Shown here: piece by piece, positions 15,007-23,426 of the stretch
Layout of the letters: every line of letters begins with the position of its first letter
How positions within the stretch are numbered: the first letter of the stretch is position 1
IMG/VR virus record: IMGVR_UViG_3300049847_000569
Span: 1-43,266 of that record
Source: a virus
DNA length: 43,266 nt
Direction: 5' to 3' (one strand)
Translations under genes and position numbers: made by a program
The notes under the pieces: generated by a model
Told to the model about the DNA's origin: nothing
Databases searched by the model: none
What the model saw: the letters and a program-made list of their open reading frames with translations, nothing else

Positions 15007-15069
15007 CAAGCGGGAGACTCATTTATCGGCTGTTTCACTCCTTTGTCGTGAACGCGCCGAATACACACC

Positions 15070-15093
15070 AAGGGGATTAGCTCTCATCCCCTT
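15070..15093 (+). other. Perfect 8-bp inverted repeat
   Basis: AAGGGGAT (15070-15077) and ATCCCCTT (15086-15093) with an 8-base spacer, in the gap between the two + strand island genes. It may be a hairpin in the lipoprotein mRNA leader or an operator. No T run follows on either strand. Confidence 0.35.
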
Positions 15094-15127
15094 AAACCCC
15101 TTCTCTCAAAGTCACCCTGGGTAAACC

Positions 15128-15262
15128 ATGAAATACGTGATTGCACTGTGGATAAGTCTGTTGGCTGGTTGTGGTGGTGGTGATCCTCTGCCTGATGAGC
15201 ATGAAGCGAAACTTCCGCCGACTACCTGCAAAGATATCCCTCGTACTGTAGAGTGCCTTTAA
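15128..15262 (+). CDS. Small phage lipoprotein
   Basis: 44 residues. MKYVIALWISLLAGC has a charged start, hydrophobic core and lipobox LAGC with the lipidated Cys at 15; the mature peptide of 30 residues is Pro/Asp-rich with two further Cys (positions 34 and 43). Expected location is the inner leaflet of the outer membrane. Candidate roles are superinfection exclusion or an outer-membrane spanin. No partner i-spanin is next to it. Its TAA overlaps the tail fibre stop in a TTTAAA palindrome. Confidence 0.6.
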   Translation: MKYVIALWISLLAGCGGGDPLPDEHEAKLPPTTCKDIPRTVECL

Positions 15263-16629
15263 AGGACCACATAGGTAAATGTCAGATAGTGATCGAGAAT
15301 TGCTATCGAAGTAGCCACATAGGCATACTGTGCCCTGTCGTTGGTTGTGTCTTCAATCACTGCGCCACTTATGGAAGACGCTGCGACACCACCAAAACCA
15401 GACAGTTGTGCAATCCCAGCAAGATTGGAGGCGATAGGCAGTGATACACCGATGGTGGTGGTGGTACTTGCACCCGCTATTGGGTCTATGTTTACCGCAC
15501 CAGATACAGTGACCACATTGCCGACGCGAATCCACTGGAAATTGCGAGCAGTTGTCCCCTCAATGTTTGCTACGCTTGTGATCGTCGGCGTATACGTTCC
15601 GCTTGCGATGTATTGCGACGTAATCCCTGTGACTGCTCCTGCGTTGTTGTGGAGGGCTGTTCCGTACCACCTACCATCAGTGGTGACATTCAGGTAGTCA
15701 TTCGTTCCTAGCCCAGTAGATTTGCTGACCTTGAACGAATCACTATCGCTGTTATCTACTCCAATAGACCAGTTCGTGACACCAGAGACATCGAAACGTT
15801 GATATGCATCTCCTGCCGTTCCTCCAGCAACTTCCAGGATTTGAAGAGCGGTAGAACTGGCGGTGTTGTTCGTGTTTCGGATATAGGTCTGTGTCGCTCC
15901 ACCAGAGGGCCCAGTAGCAACGAACGAGAACTGTCCAGCAATGTTTGACAGCGATAGCGTATCCCCACTACTCGATGCATTGATAGTGACGTTGCCGGCA
16001 GCGCCCCAGGTAGTACGGGTGATGTTATTCGTGAAAACAGCAACAGGACTATTACTGGTCGCTCCCCAGTTCATAGAGGAGCCACTAAAGTTAATCTGTC
16101 CAAAGATAGTGGCATCTGTGAACTGAGTTGCGGTCCCTGCCGCAGAAGCAATGAAGTTCGCAGTGATCCCGCTCGATGCAGCAGCAAACGTATGATTCCC
16201 CGTCGAGTTGCAGTCATATCGCAGGGTAGTGTTGCTCGCCAACGCCGGGTTGTTCGCTGCTTTGAGGTACAGGCCGTTCGTGGGGATGGTTGAGCTTGAC
16301 GGGATCAGCGCCGCGCCGGTAACATTCCCCGTCGCAGTAAAGGTCGTCCCACTAAGAGTCGTGATAGTAAGCGACCCCACAGCGGTGGCTTGATTAAAGG
16401 CGATATAATTGCCCGCCACCGTCCCATCCGCCGCGCCAGTGTGCTTAAACCCGCCCATCGGCAAATTCGCGGTAGGTGCATTCTCCCCGTTTTTCGCCAG
16501 CGCCGCGGATATCCCCGTCGCAACGTCTGACGTGAGGCCATTATACCTCGTCGCGTCAATCGTCGTCCCGTTGACCTCCGGGCTATACGCCGGGGGGAGG
16601 GAGTAAGAGCCACTTCCAGACCAAGGCAA
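15259..16629 (-). CDS. Tail fibre / receptor-binding protein
   Basis: 456 residues. The start is a TTG at 16629, decided by AAGGAG seven bases upstream; no ATG is available. The N-terminal 50 residues (GSYSLPPAYSPEVNGTTIDATRYN and the following helix) resemble the particle-binding domain of podovirus fibres. The rest is a low-charge Thr/Ser/Asn/Gly-rich beta structure typical of trimeric shafts and tips. Codon use becomes less C-rich through the C-terminal two thirds, suggesting exchange of the receptor-binding part. Confidence 0.8.
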   Translation of the reverse strand: MPWSGSGSYSLPPAYSPEVNGTTIDATRYNGLTSDVATGISAALAKNGENAPTANLPMGGFKHTGAADGTVAGNYIAFNQATAVGSLTITTLSGTTFTATGNVTGAALIPSSSTIPTNGLYLKAANNPALASNTTLRYDCNSTGNHTFAAASSGITANFIASAAGTATQFTDATIFGQINFSGSSMNWGATSNSPVAVFTNNITRTTWGAAGNVTINASSSGDTLSLSNIAGQFSFVATGPSGGATQTYIRNTNNTASSTALQILEVAGGTAGDAYQRFDVSGVTNWSIGVDNSDSDSFKVSKSTGLGTNDYLNVTTDGRWYGTALHNNAGAVTGITSQYIASGTYTPTITSVANIEGTTARNFQWIRVGNVVTVSGAVNIDPIAGASTTTTIGVSLPIASNLAGIAQLSGFGGVAASSISGAVIEDTTNDRAQYAYVATSIAILDHYLTFTYVVL

Positions 16630-16630
16630 T

Positions 16631-18343
16631 TTAGTTCTCCTTCATTTGATTCAAATACGCCGAAAGCCCCGTGATGCGGGAGAGTTGCGCGCGCAAATTC
16701 GGGTCGAACATAGAGAGTTCCTGCAACTTCCGAATCTCCTCCGGCGTGGGGTTCCCCGAGAGGAGTTTGTGGACTTGCGCCTCGTAGTCGGCCTTTCCGG
16801 CAAAGCGCTCCATGATTCCGGGCCGGAGGATACCCCTCACACTAACCCCGCTCGGGCGGAGTTGGAGGTATTCGGTGAGGGCGTTGTTATTCTTGAGGGT
16901 ACTCGCGAGGGTATCGGCAGCATTCAACGGCGCGCGGATAGATTCCGCCTTCGGACCCAACGCCGCCGTTAGTGCCGCCTCTTCCGGGCTTCCCGGGCCG
17001 CCGAAAGCCGTCCTCCCTGACGCTAACGGGCCGCCAGCGAGTTTCTTCTGCAACAGCGCCCTCGCAATCTCGCCCGTATCCGCGCCCCCTTCTTTAAGAA
17101 GAGAGAGGGTCGATTGCACATCCCCCGGAGACCGATCCGCCGTTATCGACGTGAGCCGCCCAATCGGCGCGGCGGTGGGGATATTCGGGTTCTTGTCCGC
17201 CACTACCCCGATAGTGCCCTCTTTGAGGGGATTCGCGACATCTTGATGCCACGCCCGGAAGGCTTCATTCGCGCGCTTAAATGCCGGCGAAACACCGCCA
17301 AGCATCATTTCCGCGTCATTAACGGCGCCGAGCATATCATTCGTGCCCCACTTCTGCGCCGAGGAGGCATTTCCCACCGGATTAACGGCGTTCGATTTTA
17401 GCCTCTTCAACTGCGCCGAGACGGTATCCAGGTCTGTCAGGAAGCCCTTTTTGTCCTGCCGCAGAAGCGAATCCATGACCTCGCGGTATGCGCTTGCGAC
17501 CGATTCTGGGGTTTTGGGGCTATCCGCGACGGCTTTCAAGCCGGTGTAGAGTTGGGCGACTTCCCTCGGTTTGAGTTCAACTCCCGCCAACCTCTGCCTC
17601 ATCGATTCCGACGCCACATCTACCGTTGCGCCGACAACCTTATTCGCCGCTCCCGCCGCTTTGTTCGCGGTTTGGGCAATGTCAAATCCGCCGGGAGGCG
17701 TTGGAGAGGCGCGGCTCAGCGCGACATCAGTCAGAATGCCCGTATCTTTCGCGGCTTTCTCGACCGTACCTCCCCCCGTATTGAGGGCCGGATGCCCCGC
17801 CGCGCCAGCGCCGTAGGGAACCGCTGCACCCGTCAAAACCTGCGCAAGCGCATCCGCAAGACCGGCATTCTTCTCCCCGAGAACAGGCTTCGAGAAGTCC
17901 CTTGCCGCCTGCCCTGCGGCTTGGGGGAGCATCGTACTAACCGCCGCCAACGCCGGCGCGGCTTTGACCGCCGCCCCACCGAAAGCCATCGACGGAAGCG
18001 CCTCCACCATCCGCCGGTTGTAGGTTTCGAGCTTCGGCTCGTTTTCGGGGATGGGGGAAATCTTATCCGCAATCCCTCCCCAGTCGGGAGAGGGGGGCAT
18101 AATCCCGAGCTTCGTCGCCGCAGCCTCGCCTAATTGCGCCGGGGGAAACTTGCGATAAAGGTCCGAAAGCCCGCCCACCGTGTTAACGGCACCCCTCCCC
18201 AACCACCCGCCGACCGTCTTCGCGCGATCAATCCCCGTTTCGAGGGCTATCTTCGCCTTCTCCAACGGCGAAAGCTCAGGCTCAGCCGGCCTTTGCAGTT
18301 CCGCTAACCTACGCAGCGCAGCAAGTTCTTCATCGGGCGTCAT
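16631..18343 (-). CDS. Putative internal virion / DNA-ejection protein
   Basis: 570 residues, Ala-rich and mostly helical with a long central region lacking Cys (none seen). The N-terminus is charged, with a Gly/Ala-rich hydrophobic part near residues 120-200 that might insert into membranes. Size, composition and position between hub/tail genes and the fibre match ejection proteins of P22-like phages. Starts in a TAATG overlap with the preceding gene. No enzyme motif is recognised. Confidence 0.55.
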   Translation of the reverse strand: MTPDEELAALRRLAELQRPAEPELSPLEKAKIALETGIDRAKTVGGWLGRGAVNTVGGLSDLYRKFPPAQLGEAAATKLGIMPPSPDWGGIADKISPIPENEPKLETYNRRMVEALPSMAFGGAAVKAAPALAAVSTMLPQAAGQAARDFSKPVLGEKNAGLADALAQVLTGAAVPYGAGAAGHPALNTGGGTVEKAAKDTGILTDVALSRASPTPPGGFDIAQTANKAAGAANKVVGATVDVASESMRQRLAGVELKPREVAQLYTGLKAVADSPKTPESVASAYREVMDSLLRQDKKGFLTDLDTVSAQLKRLKSNAVNPVGNASSAQKWGTNDMLGAVNDAEMMLGGVSPAFKRANEAFRAWHQDVANPLKEGTIGVVADKNPNIPTAAPIGRLTSITADRSPGDVQSTLSLLKEGGADTGEIARALLQKKLAGGPLASGRTAFGGPGSPEEAALTAALGPKAESIRAPLNAADTLASTLKNNNALTEYLQLRPSGVSVRGILRPGIMERFAGKADYEAQVHKLLSGNPTPEEIRKLQELSMFDPNLRAQLSRITGLSAYLNQMKEN

Positions 18344-19659
18344 TACATCCCCAATTGCTTACGCAAGCGAGCAATCTCTGCCGCCTTTTCCTCGGGAGTC
18401 ATAGATCCGATCGGTTTCTGCGGAGGCGCGGCTTGCGGCGCTACTAACGGGCTGTTAAAGCGTACCCGGCCATTAACTGTCTCGGGGAATTGCTCCTTAG
18501 GCATATTGTACACGCCCATCTGCGGCATGGGGAAGAGCTTTCCAGTCTCTTCTCCTCCCTCGACTGTTAGGGCGGAGTTGTATTGCTGCACGGCGTTTAG
18601 ATACCGATTGTGGTTAAGCGCCATCGAGATTCCCGCAAGATGCTGCAACGCCTCTGGCGTGTACGCAATCCGGCCAGCTTTCGCCTCTTCCAAGAAAGGC
18701 TTTTCTTTCTCCGAAATCGCGCCCTTGAGTTCCTTACTCGCCTCAAGAGTTTGCGCGGCGATACCAGACATGAGCGCCTGCGTCTTCGCCGGGGCTTCGT
18801 TAGGCGCCCAACCCATCTTCGCCGCGAGAGCCGCCAATCCCAACTGTGGATTCGCGCCGAAGCCCGAAATAACACTCGGGTCTTTCGCCAGCGTCATAAT
18901 CTGCTCTGCTTGCCTCCGCCCTTCGAGAGCATCAAGCGCCGTCTGACGGGCCGTTTCTAGCACCTTCGGTTGATGTTCAAGGGCAACACTCTTCCCCTTT
19001 AGATCAACCTTGCTATCGACGTTAATGGTCTGCCCGCCGAGGCCGTGGATACTCTGCTCACCCTTCCGATTTTGGGTAACGCCGTAATTAAGCGGCCCAT
19101 TTGGGCCGGGAATCTGACCTAGCCGCAGCGCAGGTAGGGGTTTCGGCTGATACCCCGACGGCACCGTATCCGTGCGGAGAGCATCCATCGCCGCAGAGGG
19201 ATCACCGTAGTCGCCGAGAACCTTCCCCGCGTTTTGGGCAGATTCGTGCCGGCGTTTCATGATCTGCTCCGTGAACGCCCTTACCATCGGATTCGAGGAG
19301 GACATCCCGTACTGTTGCGCCGCTTGGGGGTCAGACATCCCCATCAACTCTCTCATCTGCCGCTGGCGGTCTTGTTCCGCCTGGACCCCAATCTGGCCGA
19401 CTTTTTGATCCGCCTCGGCGAGACCTTTCCGGCCCATATAAACCTGAAGGGCCTGCGCCAGCGGCGCGATTCCACCCTTCACCGCCTGCCCATACGGGCC
19501 GGGGGTATATTGCGTCGGCTGGTTCGCGCCTTGCAGCCCCTGCTGCATAAACATCTGCGACATCTGCCGGCGGCGGAGAATTTCCGCAAGCTGCGCTTCC
19601 AACTCGGGCGGGAGGGGATTCGGGGCCGGCTTTGGGATCGTGGCGTCAATCGGGTCCAT
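18343..19659 (-). CDS. Putative internal virion / DNA-ejection protein
   Basis: 438 residues, Gln/Ala/Met-rich helical protein (ILRRRQMSQMFMQQGLQGAN...) with Pro-rich ends, consistent with an ejection protein packed inside the capsid. AGGTGG precedes the ATG at 19659. Co-located with two other proteins of similar type. Function is inferred from position and composition. Confidence 0.55.
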   Translation of the reverse strand: MDPIDATIPKPAPNPLPPELEAQLAEILRRRQMSQMFMQQGLQGANQPTQYTPGPYGQAVKGGIAPLAQALQVYMGRKGLAEADQKVGQIGVQAEQDRQRQMRELMGMSDPQAAQQYGMSSSNPMVRAFTEQIMKRRHESAQNAGKVLGDYGDPSAAMDALRTDTVPSGYQPKPLPALRLGQIPGPNGPLNYGVTQNRKGEQSIHGLGGQTINVDSKVDLKGKSVALEHQPKVLETARQTALDALEGRRQAEQIMTLAKDPSVISGFGANPQLGLAALAAKMGWAPNEAPAKTQALMSGIAAQTLEASKELKGAISEKEKPFLEEAKAGRIAYTPEALQHLAGISMALNHNRYLNAVQQYNSALTVEGGEETGKLFPMPQMGVYNMPKEQFPETVNGRVRFNSPLVAPQAAPPQKPIGSMTPEEKAAEIARLRKQLGM

Positions 19660-19668
19660 ATTCCACCT

Positions 19669-20901
19669 TTACGCCAAAAACATCGCCAGCGCCGAGAGGA
19701 GGGCTTGGGTATTCGCGTTATCGGTCGAGACCCCCGCATTATAGCCGGCGAGTTGGCCTTGGTATTGTTGGTTGAAGGGACCCATGACATCGGTTCCGCC
19801 GAGATTTGGCGTCCCGCCCGAGCCGGCGCCGGTCGGCATTTGGACCCCTGTTCCGCCGCGCAACGCCGCGAGTTCGTTGAGGGGTTGATTCCTCCCCGTT
19901 AGAATCGACTGCAACGCCTGCGCAAACGCCTGCCCCTGATTCCCCGAGAGAAGCTGCCCAATTTGAGTTTGCGCGCCGAGCTGAGTATTCCCCTGTGCGA
20001 ATCCCTGCGATACCGCCGCATTCCGCGCGGATTCATATTGGCGATTATTCGAATCCTCGAAATCCCGCATGGCTTGGCTATAACCCGGCGTGCCCGGGGT
20101 AAACCCCTGATCGGCGAGCCTCGCCTCAAGCGCCCTCCGCGATGACGCAACCTGCGGGTCGAGATACGTCGTCGCGTGCTTATACGCCGCGTCGGAGACA
20201 GTATTGTTGTAGTTATCCCCGAGGCTCCGATCCGCAAGGCCGGAGAAGAAGCTATCCACCCCACCCCGCCCGGGGAGAGAGGAGAGGTCTAGCGGCGAGC
20301 CGAGGGTGCTTTTCGCTTGGCCAAGAATTTGGTTTGAAAGTTCACTCTGCCCCTGCGCGCCGCGAGTATTACTCTCATAGAGCGCCTGTTGCTCGGGGCT
20401 TAGGACGGTGTTAAGGGTCCAATCCCAATTCGTAAAATCACCCGGTGTTGGTTGTGGGGGGCGGGTTCCCGTTTGCGGAGGGGCAGCGCCACCAGTTCCC
20501 GTATTAGAGTCATTCGGCCCGCCAGCACCCGGACTACCCGGATCAGCCGGTCCACTAGGCCCAACCGCCCCACTTGGCGCGCCTATACCACCACTAGGGT
20601 CACTTCCGGCGTCTTCAAGCGTCCTCTCCCGAGTCGGCGGCGATAGTGTACTAACCCCCGATGGGGGCGTAGGAATCGCCTCTCTCGGCTGACCCGGCGC
20701 CCCACCCCACGCGGCGAGAGCGGCATTATACGCCGCCTCATCAAACCGAGGGACGCGGCTCCACGTTTGACTTCCCGTTGGGCCAGTAGCGTTTGTCCGC
20801 ATCTGACCGAGTTGGTAGTTGAACGTCTTCCGATTCTCGGCCCCTTGTAACGGGATCGTCAAGCTCGGATCGGGGGATTGCGGCGCGTCTCCGCTTTTCA
20901 T
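19669..20901 (-). CDS. Virion-associated protein with Pro/Gly-rich linker
   Basis: 410 residues from ATG 20901. Residues 65-165 are a Pro/Gly/Ser-rich, partly collagen-like linker (GPSGPADPGSPGAGG). The C-terminal half is Gln/Asn/Ala-rich helical (LEARLADQGFTPGTPGYSQAMRDFEDS...). This two-part design occurs in podovirus ejection or connector-associated proteins. Its first 161 bases overlap the 3' end of the GNAT gene in another frame. Confidence 0.6.
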   Translation of the reverse strand: MKSGDAPQSPDPSLTIPLQGAENRKTFNYQLGQMRTNATGPTGSQTWSRVPRFDEAAYNAALAAWGGAPGQPREAIPTPPSGVSTLSPPTRERTLEDAGSDPSGGIGAPSGAVGPSGPADPGSPGAGGPNDSNTGTGGAAPPQTGTRPPQPTPGDFTNWDWTLNTVLSPEQQALYESNTRGAQGQSELSNQILGQAKSTLGSPLDLSSLPGRGGVDSFFSGLADRSLGDNYNNTVSDAAYKHATTYLDPQVASSRRALEARLADQGFTPGTPGYSQAMRDFEDSNNRQYESARNAAVSQGFAQGNTQLGAQTQIGQLLSGNQGQAFAQALQSILTGRNQPLNELAALRGGTGVQMPTGAGSGGTPNLGGTDVMGPFNQQYQGQLAGYNAGVSTDNANTQALLSALAMFLA

Positions 20902-21307
20902 CGAAGCGACTCCATAGTTTGCAGTCTTCCGGGAACAGCGAGAATATGAGCAAGTCGCCGGAGGGGTCTGCGTCCCGAAGTGTCGCTTCGAGCGTCGCGC
21001 CAAGTTTGCGCGCGAGGGTTTGGGATTTGAGATTATCCTCGGCGATGAGAAACGTCAATCGCCGCAGGGCAAGTTGGTGGAAGGAGTAGAAAAGGCCGGC
21101 GCGGAGAAGACCGACGGGAAATTTCCCCCCGGCCAGCGCCACATTCACGAGACAGTGCTTTTTGTTAAAGTGTGAGAAGGTAATTCCGCCGACGAGTTTG
21201 TAGTCCTCCACCCAACCCAGTGCCGCGAAACTCCCCGGCGCCGCATACCCGCCGCCGTGGTCTCGAATCCAATAATTAACGGCTTCGGGCTGGTTGTAGA
21301 CTAGCAT
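20741..21307 (-). CDS. GNAT-type N-acetyltransferase
   Basis: 188 residues from ATG 21307 (AAGG upstream). The strand-helix pattern GGITFSHF...VNVALAGGKFPVGLLRAGLFYSFHQL, then LTFLIAEDNLKSQTLARKLGATLEATLRD, fits the acetyl-CoA-binding core and the asparagine-helix of GNAT enzymes. The Gly-rich pyrophosphate loop is weak. The last about 54 residues are coded in a frame overlapping the next gene and are Arg/Asp-rich, probably outside the fold. Substrate unknown; a role in modifying a virion or host protein is inference. Confidence 0.65.
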   Translation of the reverse strand: MLVYNQPEAVNYWIRDHGGGYAAPGSFAALGWVEDYKLVGGITFSHFNKKHCLVNVALAGGKFPVGLLRAGLFYSFHQLALRRLTFLIAEDNLKSQTLARKLGATLEATLRDADPSGDLLIFSLFPEDCKLWSRFDEKRRRAAIPRSELDDPVTRGRESEDVQLPTRSDADKRYWPNGKSNVEPRPSV

Positions 21308-21434
21308 TCTTCGCCTTTGCGCGGCGTTGGGTGGCGAGGGCAATAGCGATGGCTTGGACATGCGGCTTCCCCGCCGCCATTTCGGCCTCGATATTCTTCC
21401 CCACGGCTTCTTTGCTTGGGCTTTTGATTAGCAT
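21276..21434 (-). CDS. Short conserved phage protein (DUF6496-like)
   Basis: 52 residues: MLIKSPSKEAVGKNIEAEMA, then A-G-K-P-x-x-Q-A-I-A-I-A-L. This Lys/Ala pattern is typical of a short protein family often coded beside phage structural genes. It overlaps the GNAT start by 32 nt, which also supports the GNAT start at 21307. Function unknown. Confidence 0.65.
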   Translation of the reverse strand: MLIKSPSKEAVGKNIEAEMAAGKPHVQAIAIALATQRRAKAKNASLQPARSR

Positions 21435-21509
21435 TTCTCACTCTCGCGAAGGAGACATCTAAGGTACTCTGCAGCTTTTGAATCAATCTCCGGAGTAAAA
21501 TGACCAAAA

Positions 21510-21695
21510 TTAGTGACGCAGCCCCACACAGCGCCAAGCATCCGCAACACAAGTCACAACAAAAGCATGATGGCAAGAGCCATCAGGAAAAATTAGCTCA
21601 AGCCGAGGCTTATTAGAGGTCTCCGCCGTACCCTGATTCATAAAGAACCAATATAAAGCATCTTCGTGGGATTGAAAGATTACTGCATGCATCAT
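21510..21695 (-). CDS. Small hypothetical protein
   Basis: 61 residues (MMHAVIFQSHEDALYWFFMN...), with three Cys. Starts in an ATGA overlap with the gene before it in the operon. Composition is more AT-rich than neighbours. A 75-nt gap follows before the next gene. No function assigned. Confidence 0.55.
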   Translation of the reverse strand: MMHAVIFQSHEDALYWFFMNQGTAETSNKPRLELIFPDGSCHHAFVVTCVADAWRCVGLRH

Positions 21696-21892
21696 AGAGA
21701 AGGCTCCGGGCCGTAGATGAGTCTATTCTCCCCACGCGAAGTTAGCACAATCCAATAATTGCTTCGCTTAACTGGATCGTTCTCTCGCAGGGCTTCATCC
21801 CAGTATCGATATTCTGCATGGGCTTTGTTCCGTGCTTTTATCACGGCCTCTTGCTCTACCGTTAGATTGCAGTGGACTAGAAGAATGTCCAT
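21692..21892 (-). CDS. Small hypothetical protein
   Basis: 66 residues from ATG 21892, overlapping the hub protein stop as ATGA. The sequence is a charged helix (NLTVEQEAVIKARNKAHAEYRYWDEAL) followed by a beta segment (WIVLTSRGENRLIYGPE). It is linked by overlap to genes on both sides. No family recognised. Confidence 0.55.
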   Translation of the reverse strand: MDILLVHCNLTVEQEAVIKARNKAHAEYRYWDEALRENDPVKRSNYWIVLTSRGENRLIYGPEPSL

Positions 21893-23424
21893 CAAAAACT
21901 CCCCCCTTGGGTTGAGAGCATATCGCAGCCGAGATACGAAAGCGTCACACTTTTCGACACGACTTGGAGGTAGAGAGATTTATAGGTGGAGTAGGTATCG
22001 GGAACTGCGCGCCACGCACGGGTGATGTTATTGGAACCACTCCACAAAGCCGCGCCGAACTGCGCTGTCCCCCACAACGCGGCAGAGCCAGCACTCGCCC
22101 CCGACACGGGATTCGTCTGTCCGATATCCTGAAAATCCGACGCCACGCCGATGTTGTACGAGAAGTCCCCATTCGCCTCGAAGACGGGGCGAATCTCCTG
22201 TATCTTCTTCGAGCGGGCATACCCAAGATTCGTGTTCGCCTGGAACATCGTGGCGGTGATATTCCCCCCATAATCCGATGAGCCGCCGGCCTTAACCGTC
22301 TTCGTGCCGACGCCCATGTAGAGGGCACTTCCCGCCCGCGCAAAACACTGCGCCTCCCACCCCGAAAAAATCGTCCACGAACCCGTCGCGGGGTGCATGC
22401 AATACTGATACCGAATATTACTCCCCGGCACATTCACGAGAATCAGCGGAATATCCGGCATCGCCGTGATCTGCCAGCCGAAGTTCGAGAAATACGCGCT
22501 CCCGGCGTCGGCGAAGGTTTGTTGGATTTTCTGGGAAATTGCCGTCGTGCGGTCGAGAGACGCGACGAGGAGGGCTTTCGAGAGAGGGAAAAGCCCCTGC
22601 TCGCAGAGATAGAGAAGGTCGCCGCCGTACTTGAAAAACGGCATCGTGCCAAGCGGCCGGCCAATATAGTACGTCCCCTTGTACGACCATGTGGAGGGGT
22701 CGGCGCCGACAAAGACGGCAAGTTCCCCCATACTCGTGCACATGACCAAATGGTCATCAGGGCCAGTCCCCCCATCAATCGTCCATGTGCCGAGGGCGAC
22801 AAGATACCCCCCGCGCCTAAACACACTCCCCGTGTTATAGGACGTATCCGCGCCGGAGACCGCATTCGCGGCAAGGTAGTGGAGGTTGAGAGAATTCTTC
22901 TCGATGAAATAAAGCCTCTGCCTATACGTCTCGACGTAGGAGAGGGTATTCGTCGCCGCCGTGAAGGTCGCTATCGAACTCCACGTCGTGCCGTCGTATT
23001 GCTTCGCATTATCCGTCCCATTGACGAGGGTTAGATAATTACTCGCGCCGGTCGAAATGATCGCGCCGCTCGTCTTCCCGTTCGTGAGGGCGGCTACCGT
23101 TGCGCCTACGGCGCCGGAAGAGGTCGCATTAAAAACCCCATCATCCGTCGTCGCCCAGAGGGTTTCGGCCCCCGTTGGGGAGGAATACGTGTGGATGCGA
23201 TAAACCGTCTTCGCAAACCCCGTCGTCCAGTCAGACACCCCCATCCGCATTTGGAGGCGGTCGGGGTAGGGAATCCAGTTCTCCAACACAATCGCATCTG
23301 TCGGCGGCATCGCCATGACAGAAGAGACCGCATTCAATCCCCCAACCGCGGCGGGGAGATTAACGGGGGTATTTCTCCGCTGCGCAGCCTGCTTCGCACG
23401 GGGAACGTCGAGATAGTACGCCAC
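21892..23424 (-). CDS. Tail hub / packaged-DNA stabilisation protein (P22 gp10-like)
   Basis: 510 residues with a GTG start just after the adaptor stop (TAG-CC-GTG). The N-terminus (VNLPAAVGGLNAVSSVMAMPPTDAIVLENWIPYPDRLQMRMG) and repeated beta strands with Trp/Gly turns are typical of podovirus hub proteins that form a propeller-like ring below the adaptor. Position directly after the gp4-like adaptor matches the P22 order. It would close the DNA channel and bind fibres. Confidence 0.75.
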   Translation of the reverse strand: MAYYLDVPRAKQAAQRRNTPVNLPAAVGGLNAVSSVMAMPPTDAIVLENWIPYPDRLQMRMGVSDWTTGFAKTVYRIHTYSSPTGAETLWATTDDGVFNATSSGAVGATVAALTNGKTSGAIISTGASNYLTLVNGTDNAKQYDGTTWSSIATFTAATNTLSYVETYRQRLYFIEKNSLNLHYLAANAVSGADTSYNTGSVFRRGGYLVALGTWTIDGGTGPDDHLVMCTSMGELAVFVGADPSTWSYKGTYYIGRPLGTMPFFKYGGDLLYLCEQGLFPLSKALLVASLDRTTAISQKIQQTFADAGSAYFSNFGWQITAMPDIPLILVNVPGSNIRYQYCMHPATGSWTIFSGWEAQCFARAGSALYMGVGTKTVKAGGSSDYGGNITATMFQANTNLGYARSKKIQEIRPVFEANGDFSYNIGVASDFQDIGQTNPVSGASAGSAALWGTAQFGAALWSGSNNITRAWRAVPDTYSTYKSLYLQVVSKSVTLSYLGCDMLSTQGGSF

Positions 23425-23426
23425 GG

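Noticed and set aside
17552-18133. + strand frame opposite the 570-residue ejection protein
   Set aside because: Arg-rich antisense shadow caused by third-position bias; several similar frames (19234-19902, 22393-23034, 23472-24197, 34101-34820, 36698-37474) rejected for the same reason.
21301-21576. - strand frame starting MPSCFCCDLCC
   Set aside because: Overlaps the better 21276-21434 and GNAT frames and has an unnatural Cys/Arg composition.
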